This document shows, one piece after another, positions 1 through 8,321 of a stretch of DNA of 64,000 nucleotides. Every line of letters begins with the position of its first letter. Position 1 is the stretch's first letter. Under the pieces are notes generated by a model, which saw only the letters and a program-made list of their open reading frames with translations, searched no databases and was not told the origin of the DNA. The DNA is from Azophilus sp026709365 (lineage in GTDB: Bacteria; Pseudomonadota; Gammaproteobacteria; Pseudomonadales; Azotimanducaceae), in assembly GCA_965200175.1 (NCBI GenBank), contig OZ241345.1, positions 3,286,001 to 3,350,000 of the forward strand, given 5' to 3'. Both the position numbers and the translations under genes were made by a program.

Positions 1-393
1 AATGCAGCCCGCCAAGGCGCCCCGCTCGCGCAGCAGCCGGGTCAGCCGGCGGGTATCGACGCCGGCAATGGCGACCACGTTCCGTTCCACGAGAAAGTCC
101 GGCAACCCGTTCGCTTGGCGCCAACTGCTGGCGCGGCGCGGCAACTGGCGGATCACCAAGCCGGCGGCGCTCACGCCGACGGATTCCATGTCCTCCGGGT
201 TAACGCCGGTGTTGCCGATCTGCGGATAGGTGAGGGTGACGATCTGTCGGGCGTAGGAGGGATCAGTGAGGATTTCCTGATAGCCGGTCATGGCCGTGTT
301 GAACACCACCTCGCCAACGGCAACGCCCTCAGCGCCAAACGAATGGCCGCGAAACAGGCTGCCGTCCTCCAAAGCGAGCACTGCGGGCTTCAA
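1..393 (-). CDS. carA: Carbamoyl-phosphate synthase small subunit (5' part, runs off window)
   Basis: Only the first 131 codons lie in the window; the gene continues past the left edge. The product is the glutamine amidotransferase subunit that supplies ammonia for carbamoyl phosphate, feeding arginine and pyrimidine synthesis. The visible part is the N-terminal CarA domain: it begins LKPAVLALEDGSLFRG and contains the family motif VVFNTAMTGYQEILTDPSY and the GVDTRRLTR segment. The start is TTG at 393, chosen because AAGGAGG sits 9 bases upstream and homology begins exactly there. In many gammaproteobacteria carA directly follows dapB; here dapB is 8 kb away on the same strand, with a plus-strand gene block between them. 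Confidence 0.93.
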   Translation of the reverse strand, partial: MKPAVLALEDGSLFRGHSFGAEGVAVGEVVFNTAMTGYQEILTDPSYARQIVTLTYPQIGNTGVNPEDMESVGVSAAGLVIRQLPRRASSWRQANGLPDFLVERNVVAIAGVDTRRLTRLLRERGALAGCI

Positions 394-581
394 CCTCGAC
401 TTGCCTCCTTGCCGCAACCGGTGACCTAGGCCCTTCGCCCACTTCGCCGAACCGGCGGGCGGGAAGGGGTTGCAAAAAGGCGAGATCGATGCCCATCGAC
501 CTCGCCTTGCGTTGGCGCAGTTTAACCGACTTGGCTTCCCTTGCGAACATGCGCCTCTCGCCCGGAGGGCGAGAGGCGGTT

Positions 582-604
582 GGAGTTTCGCTGCGCGAAA
601 CTCC
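582..604. repeat. Family A palindrome, copy 1
   Basis: GGAGTTTCGC at 582-591 and its reverse complement GCGAAACTCC at 595-604 form a perfect 10-bp stem with loop TGC. The same palindrome recurs in many intergenic regions of the window, so this is a dispersed REP-like element rather than a gene-specific site. Confidence 0.85.
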
Positions 605-683
605 GCGCCGGTTGGACGGGTCGGATTCGAGGCGTTTCTTAAGCCCGCGCGACCTGACGGTCTCGGCAAACCCAGGGTTCGTG

Positions 684-707
684 GGAGTTTCGCTGGCGCG
701 AAACTCC
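684..707. repeat. Family A palindrome, copy 2
   Basis: GGAGTTTCGC at 684-693 pairs perfectly with GCGAAACTCC at 698-707, loop TGGC. It lies about 100 bp from copy 1 with a similar flank, so the pair looks like a tandem duplication of a longer unit. Confidence 0.85.
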
Positions 708-814
708 ACGCCGGTCGCTTAGGTCGGAGTCCGACATGTTTCTTAAGCCCGCGCAACTCGCGGCAGGCGTCCTGTAGAATGCGGCCTTACTCCAATTGCC
801 CTTTGGTGAGGCCC

Positions 815-2467
815 ATGTCACGCGCCGGATGTTTCTGCCTTGCACTTTCCCTAGCCTGCCTCTCGGCGGCGCCATCCCTCGCGGACGCCTTGGGCGGCAA
901 GGTGTTCGAGGACCTTAACCGCAACGGCCGGGCCGACCCGGCGGAGCCCGGCGTAGCCGGCGTGCGCGTCTCCAACGGCAGGGAGGTGACGCTAACGGAT
1001 CAAAACGGAGCCTACCGGCTCAGGGTGGATGGGGACAGCATCATCTTCATCACCAAGCCGTCCGGCTACATGACGCCCGTGAACGGCTACCAATTGCCCC
1101 GCTTCCACTACCTGCACCGCCCCAACGGATCGCCTGCCGGGCTGCGCTATCCGGGCATCGAACCCACCGGCCCCCTGCCGGAGCGCATCGACTTCGCCCT
1201 GCATCGGCAGGCGGAGCCGGCGAACTTCGAGGCCATTCTGTTCGCCGACCCGCAGCCGCAGACCGAGGCGGAGCTCGACTACATCCGCGACGGCGTGGTG
1301 AGCGAGCTGATCGGCACCAAGGCCGCCTTCGGCATGACCATGGGCGACATCCTGTTCGACGACCTCTCCATGTTCCCCCGCTACAACAGCATCATCGCAA
1401 TGCTGGGCGTTCCCTGGCACAACGTGCCCGGCAACCACGAACTCAACTTCCTGGCGCCTTCGGACAAGTATTCGCTGGAGACGTTCTCGAAGTGGTACGG
1501 CCCGCCCTACTACGCCTTCGAATACGCCAACGCGGTGTTCGTGGTGCTCGACAACGTGCGTTACAAGGGCGCGGCGCCAGCGCCGGACAATCCGCGCGCC
1601 TCCGGCGGCTACGACGCAGCGCTGGGCGAGGCGCAGCTCGCTTGGCTCAAGGCCGAACTCGAGCACGTGCCTACCGACCGGCTGCTGGTGCTGGCCATGC
1701 ACATCCCGCTGCTGACGCGGGGCGATCCGCGGAGCATGGAGGACCGTCAGGCGCTCTTCGACCTGCTCAAGGACTATCCCAACCTGTACGCAATGGCCGG
1801 ACACACGCACACCACCCAACACGTCTGGATCGGTGAGGAGGACGGCTACCGGGGCGAGGAGGCGTTTCATCACCACGTCCTGACCACAGTGTCGGGCAGC
1901 TGGTGGAGCGGCCCCTTCGACGCGCAGGCGCTGCCCATCTCCGTGCAGCGCGACGGAACGCCAAGGGGATACCACCGCATGCATGTGGACGGCAAGGACT
2001 TGCAGGTGACCTTCAAGGCCGCCGGACGTCCCGAGAGCCATCAGATGCGCATCATGGTGGACGCCGCCCACCATGGGCCGCGGGGCGGCTACCGCGATTT
2101 CCGGCCCGGCGAACTTTACGACGGCCGCATCAACCAGGATCAGGTCGCCGCGGCCTCCGTCGTGGTCAACCTGTTCGACGGCGGCCCTCGGTCGAAGGTC
2201 CGCTTCCAAGTCGATGACGGGGCTTGGGCGGACATGCGCCGGGTGCCGACGTTCGATCCGAGCTACCTCGAATGGGCGGAGCGGCACGCCGCCGCCATCA
2301 AGCCTTGGGTGGCGCCTGAGCCGTCAACGCACCTGTGGATCGCCGACCTGCCGGATGACCTGCGGCCCGGCACGCACTTGGTGTCGGTTGCGGCAACCGA
2401 CGAATTCGGCAGCACCCACCACGGGCACAAAGTGCTGGAGGTCACCGGGTCCAGCGCCGACAGATGA
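815..2467 (+). CDS. Secreted calcineurin-like metallophosphoesterase, three-domain type
   Basis: A 550-residue exported phosphoesterase of unknown substrate. Residues 1-24 are a signal peptide (MSRAGCFCLALSLACLSAAP). A SdrD-B/Cna-like beta domain follows (GGKVFEDLNRNGRADPAEPGVAGV), then the metallophosphatase core with ADPQ, MGDILFDD, VPGNHE and AGHTHT metal-binding motifs, then a C-terminal beta domain. The order matches the MetallophosN-Metallophos-MetallophosC architecture. The first motif is D-x-Q rather than the usual D-x-H, which I believe is normal for this subfamily. The ATG at 815 is preferred because it places the signal peptide at the N-terminus and has GGTGAG upstream. It is divergent from carA. 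Confidence 0.88.
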   Translation: MSRAGCFCLALSLACLSAAPSLADALGGKVFEDLNRNGRADPAEPGVAGVRVSNGREVTLTDQNGAYRLRVDGDSIIFITKPSGYMTPVNGYQLPRFHYLHRPNGSPAGLRYPGIEPTGPLPERIDFALHRQAEPANFEAILFADPQPQTEAELDYIRDGVVSELIGTKAAFGMTMGDILFDDLSMFPRYNSIIAMLGVPWHNVPGNHELNFLAPSDKYSLETFSKWYGPPYYAFEYANAVFVVLDNVRYKGAAPAPDNPRASGGYDAALGEAQLAWLKAELEHVPTDRLLVLAMHIPLLTRGDPRSMEDRQALFDLLKDYPNLYAMAGHTHTTQHVWIGEEDGYRGEEAFHHHVLTTVSGSWWSGPFDAQALPISVQRDGTPRGYHRMHVDGKDLQVTFKAAGRPESHQMRIMVDAAHHGPRGGYRDFRPGELYDGRINQDQVAAASVVVNLFDGGPRSKVRFQVDDGAWADMRRVPTFDPSYLEWAERHAAAIKPWVAPEPSTHLWIADLPDDLRPGTHLVSVAATDEFGSTHHGHKVLEVTGSSADR

Positions 2468-2481
2468 GGCCAGCGGCGCAC

Positions 2482-2536
2482 GGGAGCCCCTGATTGAGTC
2501 GCGGAAATTCCTAAGCAGCCTTGATCAGAGGCTCCC
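2482..2536. repeat. Short imperfect inverted repeat, IS-end remnant
   Basis: GGGAGCCCCTGATTGAG (2482-2498) is the inverted match, 14 of 17 bases, of the sequence at 2520-2536. The arms match the terminal repeats of the 263-bp element at 52322-52584. It is probably a collapsed copy of that element, and it may double as a transcription stop hairpin after the phosphoesterase gene. Confidence 0.6.
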
Positions 2537-2577
2537 CAACCGTCCAGCAATGGGTTGACGCGGCCCCCAACCGGGTC

Positions 2578-3873
2578 GTGGACTTGAGCGGAGCCGCCGG
2601 CCTGCTCGGCTACGCCACCCTGGCCTGGTACTCCCGAGGCACGGTCACGGCACCGGAGCTGTGGGGATTCCTTGCCTTGATCGGCTGGACGTCCCTGCCG
2701 GTGGCGATGGTCTTCGCCTGTTTCCGGCGCGCGCCGCACCGGTTGCCGATCCCGCGGCTGCTGATCTGGGCGGCGCTGTTCCGGCTGTGCGGGCCGTTCG
2801 GCGTGCCGCTTTTCGAGGACGACTGGTTCCGCTACCTCTGGGACAGCTACCGATTCATGGCCACCGGCACGCCCTACGGCGCAGCGCCCGCCGAGGCGTT
2901 CGCCGACCCGAACGTGCCGACGGCGTTTCAGCGCCTGCTCGATCAGATCAACTACCCGGACTTGCCCACCATCTACGGGCCGACGGCCCAATACGCCTTT
3001 CTGGTGAGCCATGCGCTCGGACCGGGCAGCCTGGTTCCGCTGCAGCTGCTGCTGATCGGGGTTGATTTGGCGCTCATCGGGCTGCTGCTCCAGGTGGCCC
3101 CGGCGGGCTTCGTCCTGCTCTACGCCTGGTGTCCGCTGGTGATCAAGGAAATCGCCTTCACCGCCCATCCCGACGGCTTGGGCGTCTGCCTGCTGTTCGC
3201 GGCCCTGCTGCTGCGCCGACGGGACCGGACGGTCGCCGCCGCGGCCTGCCTGGCGCTGGCGGTGGGCGCCAAGGTGTTCGCGCTGCTGCTGGCGCCCTTC
3301 ATTCTGTGGCGGTCGCCGCCGCGGGCTTGGCTGGCCTTCATTGCCGTTCTCGGGCTGCTCTACGCCCCCTTCCTGGCTCAGGGCGGTTCCGACTGGGCCG
3401 CGCTGGCCGTCTTCGCGCAGACTTGGGAGTTCAACGCCGCCCTGTACGGCTTGCTGACCCTCTGGCTGCCGCCATTGAACGCCAAACTGGCGCTGGGCGC
3501 CGGGCTGGCGGTGCTGGGCATCGCCTACTGGCTGCGCCATCAGCGGACAGCCGCCGGCGAGTTGCCTCGGGGCGATTGGATCTACGGGCTGTGCCTGCTG
3601 GCGGCGCCAGTCATCAATCCTTGGTATGCGCTGTGGATTTTGCCGTTCGCCGCGATTTGGCCAAGCTGGTGGGCTTGGACCGCCGCTTGGGCCCTGCTGC
3701 TGTCCTACGTCACCGGCGCCAATCTCGGCGGGGTGGCCGGCCTCGAGGCCTTCGCCCATCCCGCGTGGGTGCGCCCGGTGGAGTTCGGCGCGGTTTTTCT
3801 GGGCTTGTGCGCCGATGCCTGGCGGCGTTACAGTCCGCCCGCGCACCCAACCAAAAGGACTTCAAATGGCTAA
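2578..3873 (+). CDS. Polytopic membrane protein, GT-C/GT87-like glycosyltransferase
   Basis: About 431 residues with roughly ten hydrophobic segments. Its first large loop reads FEDDWFRYLWDSYRFMATGTPYG, resembling the acidic loop-1 motif (EDDWYRYLWDG-type) of lipid-phosphate-sugar-dependent GT-C/DUF2029 mannosyltransferase-like proteins. An envelope glycan or lipid-linked sugar transfer role is inferred; donor and acceptor are unknown. The start is uncertain: the frame is open back to TTG at 2521, but that codon lies inside an IS-end inverted repeat, so GTG at 2578 was chosen; neither has a clear ribosome binding site. The stop overlaps the next start by 8 bp, so the two genes are cotranscribed. 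Confidence 0.68.
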   Translation: MDLSGAAGLLGYATLAWYSRGTVTAPELWGFLALIGWTSLPVAMVFACFRRAPHRLPIPRLLIWAALFRLCGPFGVPLFEDDWFRYLWDSYRFMATGTPYGAAPAEAFADPNVPTAFQRLLDQINYPDLPTIYGPTAQYAFLVSHALGPGSLVPLQLLLIGVDLALIGLLLQVAPAGFVLLYAWCPLVIKEIAFTAHPDGLGVCLLFAALLLRRRDRTVAAAACLALAVGAKVFALLLAPFILWRSPPRAWLAFIAVLGLLYAPFLAQGGSDWAALAVFAQTWEFNAALYGLLTLWLPPLNAKLALGAGLAVLGIAYWLRHQRTAAGELPRGDWIYGLCLLAAPVINPWYALWILPFAAIWPSWWAWTAAWALLLSYVTGANLGGVAGLEAFAHPAWVRPVEFGAVFLGLCADAWRRYSPPAHPTKRTSNG

Positions 3874-4480
3874 CCCCGTCAACATCACCGTCTTTCGCTG
3901 GGCCGGAGCTTGGGGGCCGTTCAAAGTAAACATTCCCTGCGGCGAATGCGCGCTGACCAAGGACATCATCCAGGACTGCATCGACACCGATCTGGCCGGC
4001 ATCAAGGTGGCGCTCGACATGCGCGACTGGCTGACCGAGTGGTGGAAGCCGCTGCCGAAGGGCGGCTGGCACGCCCCCATCGTGCTGGTGAACGGCAAGA
4101 TCATCTCCCAAGGCCTGGCGCTCAATCGGGGTGTGCTGACCCAGGCCGTCATCGAGGCCGCAATGGCCGACAACCCGCTCGTCGGCAATCACGTCTTCGG
4201 CAAGACCGGCTGCCCGCACTGCGTCCGCGCCAAGGACTACCTGGCCGAGGCCGGCGTCGAGAACCACTACTACGACGTGGTGAAGGACACCCGGGCGCTC
4301 TACGAAATGCTGGCCCGCGTCAAGCCCATCATCGGCCCCAAGACGCCGGTCACGGTGCCGCAGATCTGGATCGACGGCAGCTACGTGGGCGGCGCGGACG
4401 CGCTCAAGGACCTGCTGGGGCTGGCCAGGATCGAGCCAAACCCGGACCGTGGGCAGTGCTCGCTGTCACCGGCCCGGTAG
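3866..4480 (+). CDS. Tandem glutaredoxin/thioredoxin-fold protein
   Basis: A 204-residue cytoplasmic protein with two thioredoxin-like folds. The N-terminal half carries NIPCGECALTKDII with a CGEC motif. The C-terminal half is a classic glutaredoxin: TGCPHCVRAKDYL with active-site CPHC, TVPQIWIDG with the cis-proline, and GGADALKDL. It probably reduces disulfides or glutathione mixed disulfides. ATG 3866 has AAAAGGA upstream and overlaps the end of the membrane glycosyltransferase-like gene. The two-domain layout is less common than single-domain GrxC; the second CxxC half could be a partner domain or a separate redox site. Confidence 0.82.
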   Translation: MANPVNITVFRWAGAWGPFKVNIPCGECALTKDIIQDCIDTDLAGIKVALDMRDWLTEWWKPLPKGGWHAPIVLVNGKIISQGLALNRGVLTQAVIEAAMADNPLVGNHVFGKTGCPHCVRAKDYLAEAGVENHYYDVVKDTRALYEMLARVKPIIGPKTPVTVPQIWIDGSYVGGADALKDLLGLARIEPNPDRGQCSLSPAR

Positions 4481-4607
4481 GCGCTCCGGAACAGCGGCCG
4501 ATGGGGCCGTTGCCCATCGAACCCAGCCCATCGAACCCATTGGGTTTGCGCCGGCCACTTCTGCTATGATGCGCCGCCGTGCCGGCTGAGAGCGGCGCGG
4601 CATCCAA

Positions 4608-4633
4608 TCACGCAGATAATTCACGCAGATAAC
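4608..4633 (+). repeat. 13-bp tandem repeat in leader of next gene
   Basis: TCACGCAGATAAT at 4608-4620 is followed at once by TCACGCAGATAAC at 4621-4633. It lies in the leader of the gene starting at 4647, just upstream of its AAGGA ribosome binding site. A TATGAT hexamer at 4565-4570 could be the -10. No function is evident. Confidence 0.55.
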
Positions 4634-4646
4634 TTAAGGAAGCATC

Positions 4647-5066
4647 ATGGTAGATCTCCGGCATCCGCCAGCTGGCCGTTGGCTGGCCCTCGGGCTGCTG
4701 GCAACAGCCGCCGCAGCCCTGATCAGCTCGCCGACGGCGCTTGCGTCCGGCTCAGTGGGCGCTGGCGCGGGCGGCATCAGCCAATACGGGGCGATGTACA
4801 AGCAAGGCAAGTCGGCCTTCTTCCGCAAGCTCGCCTGCAATCGGGCGGACTGCGCCATTAAGCGCAGCGAAGTCAATGCCGCCATGGCCAGGGGCTTGGT
4901 CGAAAGCCTGGCCACCCGCGCGCAATTGAAGTTCGAGGAATCAAGCACCGACGCCCTTGTCAAGCGGCTTTGCCCCGGCGAGGGCGCGACCGGCTGCGAC
5001 GGCAAGGTGGATGAGCAGGAGGCCGTCCAGTACTACCTCAGCCGACGTTTCGGAGTGGACCGATGA
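4647..5066 (+). CDS. Small exported protein of unknown function
   Basis: A 139-residue protein not recognised as a known family. Residues 1-33 look like a signal peptide ending near TALASGS. The mature part contains four cysteines (LACNRADC and LCPGEGATGC), suggesting two disulfides in the periplasm, and is rich in short charged helices. ATG 4647 has AAGGA 8 bases upstream. The stop overlaps the next start as ATGA (5063-5066), so it is translationally coupled to an outer-membrane barrel gene and may act with it. Confidence 0.72.
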   Translation: MVDLRHPPAGRWLALGLLATAAAALISSPTALASGSVGAGAGGISQYGAMYKQGKSAFFRKLACNRADCAIKRSEVNAAMARGLVESLATRAQLKFEESSTDALVKRLCPGEGATGCDGKVDEQEAVQYYLSRRFGVDR

Positions 5067-5920
5067 AAGCATTGACCTTACTGCCCCTCGCCCTGCTCCT
5101 CTCCGCGCCCGCCTGGGCCAACGGCTCGCCTTGGCTGCCCGTGCCGAAGACTGGGGCGCTCAGCCTGTCCTACGTTTCCGAGTCGGCGAAGAAGTTCTAC
5201 CGAGGCAAGGAGCGCAGAAACCTGCCGTTCCAGAAGATCGAACAGGACACCGTGTGGGTCAGCGGAGACTACGGCTTGACGGATGCGCTGGCCCTTGACT
5301 TTCAGGTCGGCCATGCCGACGTGTCCGGCAAGGTCCCGTCGCCGCCGGGACCGCCGGACCGGGACGGTGTCACCGACATCAACTTGGGCGTGACCTGGCG
5401 CTTGCTGGACGAGGACGTCAACCTAGCCGCGCCGAGCATCGCCCTGCGCTTTGGCGCGACCCTATCCGGCGACTACGACACCGGGGTTCCCACAGCCATC
5501 GGCGATGACGCCAGCGGCGTCGAGGCCTCGCTGATCATCGGCAAGATCATGGGCGGACGATTTGCGCTGTCCGGTGAAATCGGCCACCGCACCCGCGACA
5601 ACAAGGTGCCGGACGAGGCCTTCGTGAACGCCAAGGCCTACCTGCTGGTCAGCCCGCGCTTGATCCTGAACGCCGAATACCACAACACGATGGCAGGCGG
5701 CACCCTGGACATCGGCGGACCGGGGTTCAACCCCAGCCGATTCCCGGAGACTTCGGAGGATATCGAGCGCATCGGCCTCGGCGCAACGTTCAGCGCCACG
5801 CCCCAACTGGGCTTTGGCTTGAATTGGTTCACCGTCATCGACGGGCGCAACACGGCGGACTTCGACGCGGTGGCAGCGACGGTTTCCTACACCTTCGACT
5901 TCTATCAGGCCGGTCGGTAG
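5063..5920 (+). CDS. Putative outer-membrane beta-barrel protein
   Basis: A 285-residue protein with a clear signal peptide (MKALTLLPLALLLSAPAWA). The rest alternates short amphipathic strands with turns rich in Gly and Asp and ends with an aromatic-containing strand (AATVSYTFDFYQAGR). It resembles the phenol-degradation MetA-type/transporter-like barrels that carry DGVTDINLGVTWRL-like segments. No substrate can be assigned. It is coupled to the small exported protein upstream through an ATGA overlap. Confidence 0.7.
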   Translation: MKALTLLPLALLLSAPAWANGSPWLPVPKTGALSLSYVSESAKKFYRGKERRNLPFQKIEQDTVWVSGDYGLTDALALDFQVGHADVSGKVPSPPGPPDRDGVTDINLGVTWRLLDEDVNLAAPSIALRFGATLSGDYDTGVPTAIGDDASGVEASLIIGKIMGGRFALSGEIGHRTRDNKVPDEAFVNAKAYLLVSPRLILNAEYHNTMAGGTLDIGGPGFNPSRFPETSEDIERIGLGATFSATPQLGFGLNWFTVIDGRNTADFDAVAATVSYTFDFYQAGR

Positions 5921-5969
5921 GGTTTGACGGGACAGGACACCGGGACTCCGCGCAACCTGAGCCGATTCC

Positions 5970-6719
5970 ATGCATCGCGCGATGACCGTCGGCGTCGTGA
6001 TTCCGGCGTTGAACGAAGCGCAATCCATTGCTTTGGTGGTTGGCGACCTGCTGGCCCTGCGCAACGCCGACGAAACGCGCATCGTCGATGAGGTCGTGGT
6101 TTGCGACAACGGCTCCACCGATGCCACCGCCCAGCAGGCAGCCAAGGCCGGCGCTCAAGTTGTGTACGAAGCGCAGCCGGGCTACGGCAGGGCGTGCCTC
6201 GCGGCCATCCGGGCACTCGGTCCATCCGACATCGTGCTGTTCACGGATGCCGACCACGCCTTCCGCGCGGGCCAGGCGGTGAGCCTGCTGAACGGCATCA
6301 GTGCCGGGGCGGACTTGGCCATCGGCTCGCGCACCTTGGGCAAGCGGGACCGCGGCGCGCTGACCCGCAGCCAGCAAGCCGGCAACTGGGTGGCCACCAC
6401 CCTGATCCGCCTGCTCTGGGGCCAACGGGCAACCGACTTGGGGCCCTACCGCGCCATCCGGGGCCCTGCCCTTGCCAGTCTCGACATGCAGGACACCGCC
6501 TTCGGCTGGACCGTGGAAATGCAGGTGAAGGCCGTTCAGCAGGGATTAAGGACGGTCGAGGTGCCGGTGGACACCCGCAAGCGCGTCGGCCAATCGAAAA
6601 TCAGCGGCACGCTGCGCGGTGCCATCGGCGCCGGTTGCGGCATCCTGGGCATGATCGCCAAGCTCCGCTGGCAGCAGCGGCGCAAGGCGCGCAATCCGTT
6701 GCCCGCTCCGCCGGCATAA
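5970..6719 (+). CDS. Family 2 glycosyltransferase
   Basis: A 249-residue GT-A-fold enzyme of the dolichol-phosphate-sugar-synthase/polyprenyl type. Visible motifs are VVIPALNEAQSI, the nucleotide-binding VVVCDNGSTDAT, LFTDADHAFRAG with the DxD-type acidic pair, a GSR motif, and the late FGWTVEMQVKAV segment. The C-terminus is basic. It probably transfers a sugar from a nucleotide donor to a lipid or small acceptor at the membrane; it could supply a lipid-linked sugar to the GT-C-like protein at 2578, which is inference. ATG 5970 is used; ATG 5982 is an alternative. Confidence 0.82.
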   Translation: MHRAMTVGVVIPALNEAQSIALVVGDLLALRNADETRIVDEVVVCDNGSTDATAQQAAKAGAQVVYEAQPGYGRACLAAIRALGPSDIVLFTDADHAFRAGQAVSLLNGISAGADLAIGSRTLGKRDRGALTRSQQAGNWVATTLIRLLWGQRATDLGPYRAIRGPALASLDMQDTAFGWTVEMQVKAVQQGLRTVEVPVDTRKRVGQSKISGTLRGAIGAGCGILGMIAKLRWQQRRKARNPLPAPPA

Positions 6720-6755
6720 GCCGCCAGTCCAAGCAAAGAAAGGGGAAATCCGACA

Positions 6756-7604
6756 ATGAAGCGAATCCAACCGGGCCTTGGGTCCCTCACCGCAAGCGCG
6801 ACCGCTGCCCTGGCCATTCTGCTGGGCTTGGCCAGCCTGCCGGCCTCCGCCCAGGATGCCGAGCTGATCCCCATGTGGGATGCTAGCGATGCCTCCAACA
6901 CCGCGACCATCGACCATGCGCCTTGGCAGGAAATCCTTGACGGCTACCTGGTCGCCGATGACCCATCGGGCGTAAGCCGCTTTGACTACGGCGCCCTCAA
7001 GGCCAACGCCGAAGACCGGCAGAAGCTGGGCGGCTACCTGCAGGCGCTCGCCAAGCTCGACCCCCGCACCTACGCCAAGGACGAGCAGATGGCGTACTGG
7101 ATCAACCTGTACAATGCGCTCACCGTGTTCGTCGTCGTGCCCCGCTACCCGGTGGACTCCATCAAGGACATCAAGAGCGGCCTCATCGATTTTGGCCCCT
7201 GGAATCTGGAGCTCATCCCCGTGCAAGGCGAAATGCTGACGCTGAACAACATCGAGCACGGCATTCTGAGGCCGATTTGGCGGGATCCGCGCATCCACTA
7301 CGCGGTGAACTGCGCCAGCATCGGCTGCCCCAACCTCGCCGCCGAGGCCTACCGCTCCGACAATCTGGAGCGCCTTCTGGAGCAGGGCGCAACGGCCTAC
7401 ATCAACCATCCCCGGGGGGCGCAGGTGAGCGACGGGGAGTTGATGGTCTCCAGCATCTACGACTGGTTCAAGACGGACTTCGGCGGCACCGACGAAGGCG
7501 TGCTCGCCCACCTCGCCCAGTACGCACGGCCGGAGCTGGCCGCCCAACTGGAGGGCTTCGACAGCTTCGACGACGACTACGACTGGAACCTGAACGCGCC
7601 CTGA
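6756..7604 (+). CDS. Exported DUF547 protein
   Basis: A 282-residue secreted protein with a long signal peptide (cleavage near ASAQD, residue 33). DUF547 hallmarks are FDYGALKAN, QMAYWINLYNALTV, LTLNNIEHGILR and NCASIGCPNLAAEAY. The family may be distantly related to papain-fold enzymes, but its activity is unproven. It follows the GT2 gene by 36 bp and has AAAGGGGA upstream. DUF547 genes often occur beside TVP38 and glycosyltransferase genes, as here. Confidence 0.85.
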   Translation: MKRIQPGLGSLTASATAALAILLGLASLPASAQDAELIPMWDASDASNTATIDHAPWQEILDGYLVADDPSGVSRFDYGALKANAEDRQKLGGYLQALAKLDPRTYAKDEQMAYWINLYNALTVFVVVPRYPVDSIKDIKSGLIDFGPWNLELIPVQGEMLTLNNIEHGILRPIWRDPRIHYAVNCASIGCPNLAAEAYRSDNLERLLEQGATAYINHPRGAQVSDGELMVSSIYDWFKTDFGGTDEGVLAHLAQYARPELAAQLEGFDSFDDDYDWNLNAP

Positions 7605-7629
7605 TCGCGGGGCCATTGGGGGGAACGCA

Positions 7630-8313
7630 ATGAAACCCAACCAAATCATTCTAGTGGCCGCATTCATCGTGCTGGTGGCGCTGTTCTTCTACTTCGACCT
7701 GCAGCGCTTCCTGAGCCTGGAGTTCCTGCAGGCCCAACGCAGCGCCGCCGTGGACTTCCACCAAGCCAGCCCGTGGCTGACCAGCTTGGGCTTCCTGGCC
7801 GCCTACGTCGCCATCACCGGGCTCTCCCTGCCCGGCGCCGCCATCCTGACCTTGGCGGCCGGCGCCATTTTCGGGTTGGCTCTGGGCACCGTCATCGTCT
7901 CGTTCGCCAGCACCATCGGCGCCACACTCGCCTTCCTGCTGGCCCGCTACCTGCTGCGCGACACCGTGCAAAAACGTTTTGAGAAACAGCTCGGGCCCAT
8001 CAACGAAGGCGTGCGCAAGGACGGCGCGTTCTACCTGTTCGCCCTGCGCCTGGTGCCCGCCTTTCCCTTCTTCGCCATCAACCTGGCCATGGGCTTGACG
8101 CCGCTGAAGGTGTGGACGTTCTTCTGGGCCAGCCAATTGGGCATGCTGGCCGGCACCTTGGTCTATGTGAACGCCGGCCAGCAAATCGGGCAACTGGAGT
8201 CCTTGGCGGGCATCCTGTCGCCAACGCTGATCCTCTCCTTCGTCCTGCTCGGCCTCTTCCCGCTGCTTGCCAAGAAGGCGGTGGACGCTCTCAAAATGCG
8301 CTTCCGGGACTGA
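7630..8313 (+). CDS. TVP38/TMEM64 (DedA-superfamily) membrane protein
   Basis: A 227-residue inner-membrane protein with five to six hydrophobic segments. The core carries GLSLPGAAILTLAAGAIFG, GATLAFLLARYLLRD and the FALRLVPAFPFFAINLAMGL segment typical of the VTT/SNARE-associated domain. Relatives act in lipid scrambling or membrane homeostasis; the exact role is unknown. GGGGGGAACGCAATG places a ribosome binding site before 7630. It is the last gene of the plus-strand block and converges on dapB, 8 bp apart, with no obvious terminator between. Confidence 0.87.
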   Translation: MKPNQIILVAAFIVLVALFFYFDLQRFLSLEFLQAQRSAAVDFHQASPWLTSLGFLAAYVAITGLSLPGAAILTLAAGAIFGLALGTVIVSFASTIGATLAFLLARYLLRDTVQKRFEKQLGPINEGVRKDGAFYLFALRLVPAFPFFAINLAMGLTPLKVWTFFWASQLGMLAGTLVYVNAGQQIGQLESLAGILSPTLILSFVLLGLFPLLAKKAVDALKMRFRD

Positions 8314-8321
8314 CCCCCACA

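Larger units (their letters stand above)
394..814. other. Repeat-bearing intergenic region upstream of carA
   Basis: This divergent spacer between carA and the metallophosphoesterase holds no convincing gene. It contains a perfect 12-bp-stem hairpin (552-578, CGCCTCTCGCCC / GGGCGAGAGGCG, loop GGA) and two copies of the GGAGTTTCGC palindrome family (582-604 and 684-707). Each copy is followed by a similar stretch (about 605-660 and 708-757) with GTTTCTTAAGCCCGCGC. TAGAAT at 775-780, preceded by TG, is a possible -10 for the downstream gene. Open frames across the region are repeat-driven and lack homology. Confidence 0.6.

Noticed and set aside
992..2287. Long open frame on the minus strand opposite the metallophosphoesterase
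   Set aside because: Composition is His/Val/Arg-rich with no motifs; it is a high-GC shadow of the real plus-strand gene.
2263..3846. 527-codon minus-strand open frame opposite the membrane glycosyltransferase-like gene
   Set aside because: Gln/Arg/Gly-rich low-complexity translation, a shadow; the plus strand shows coherent membrane spans.
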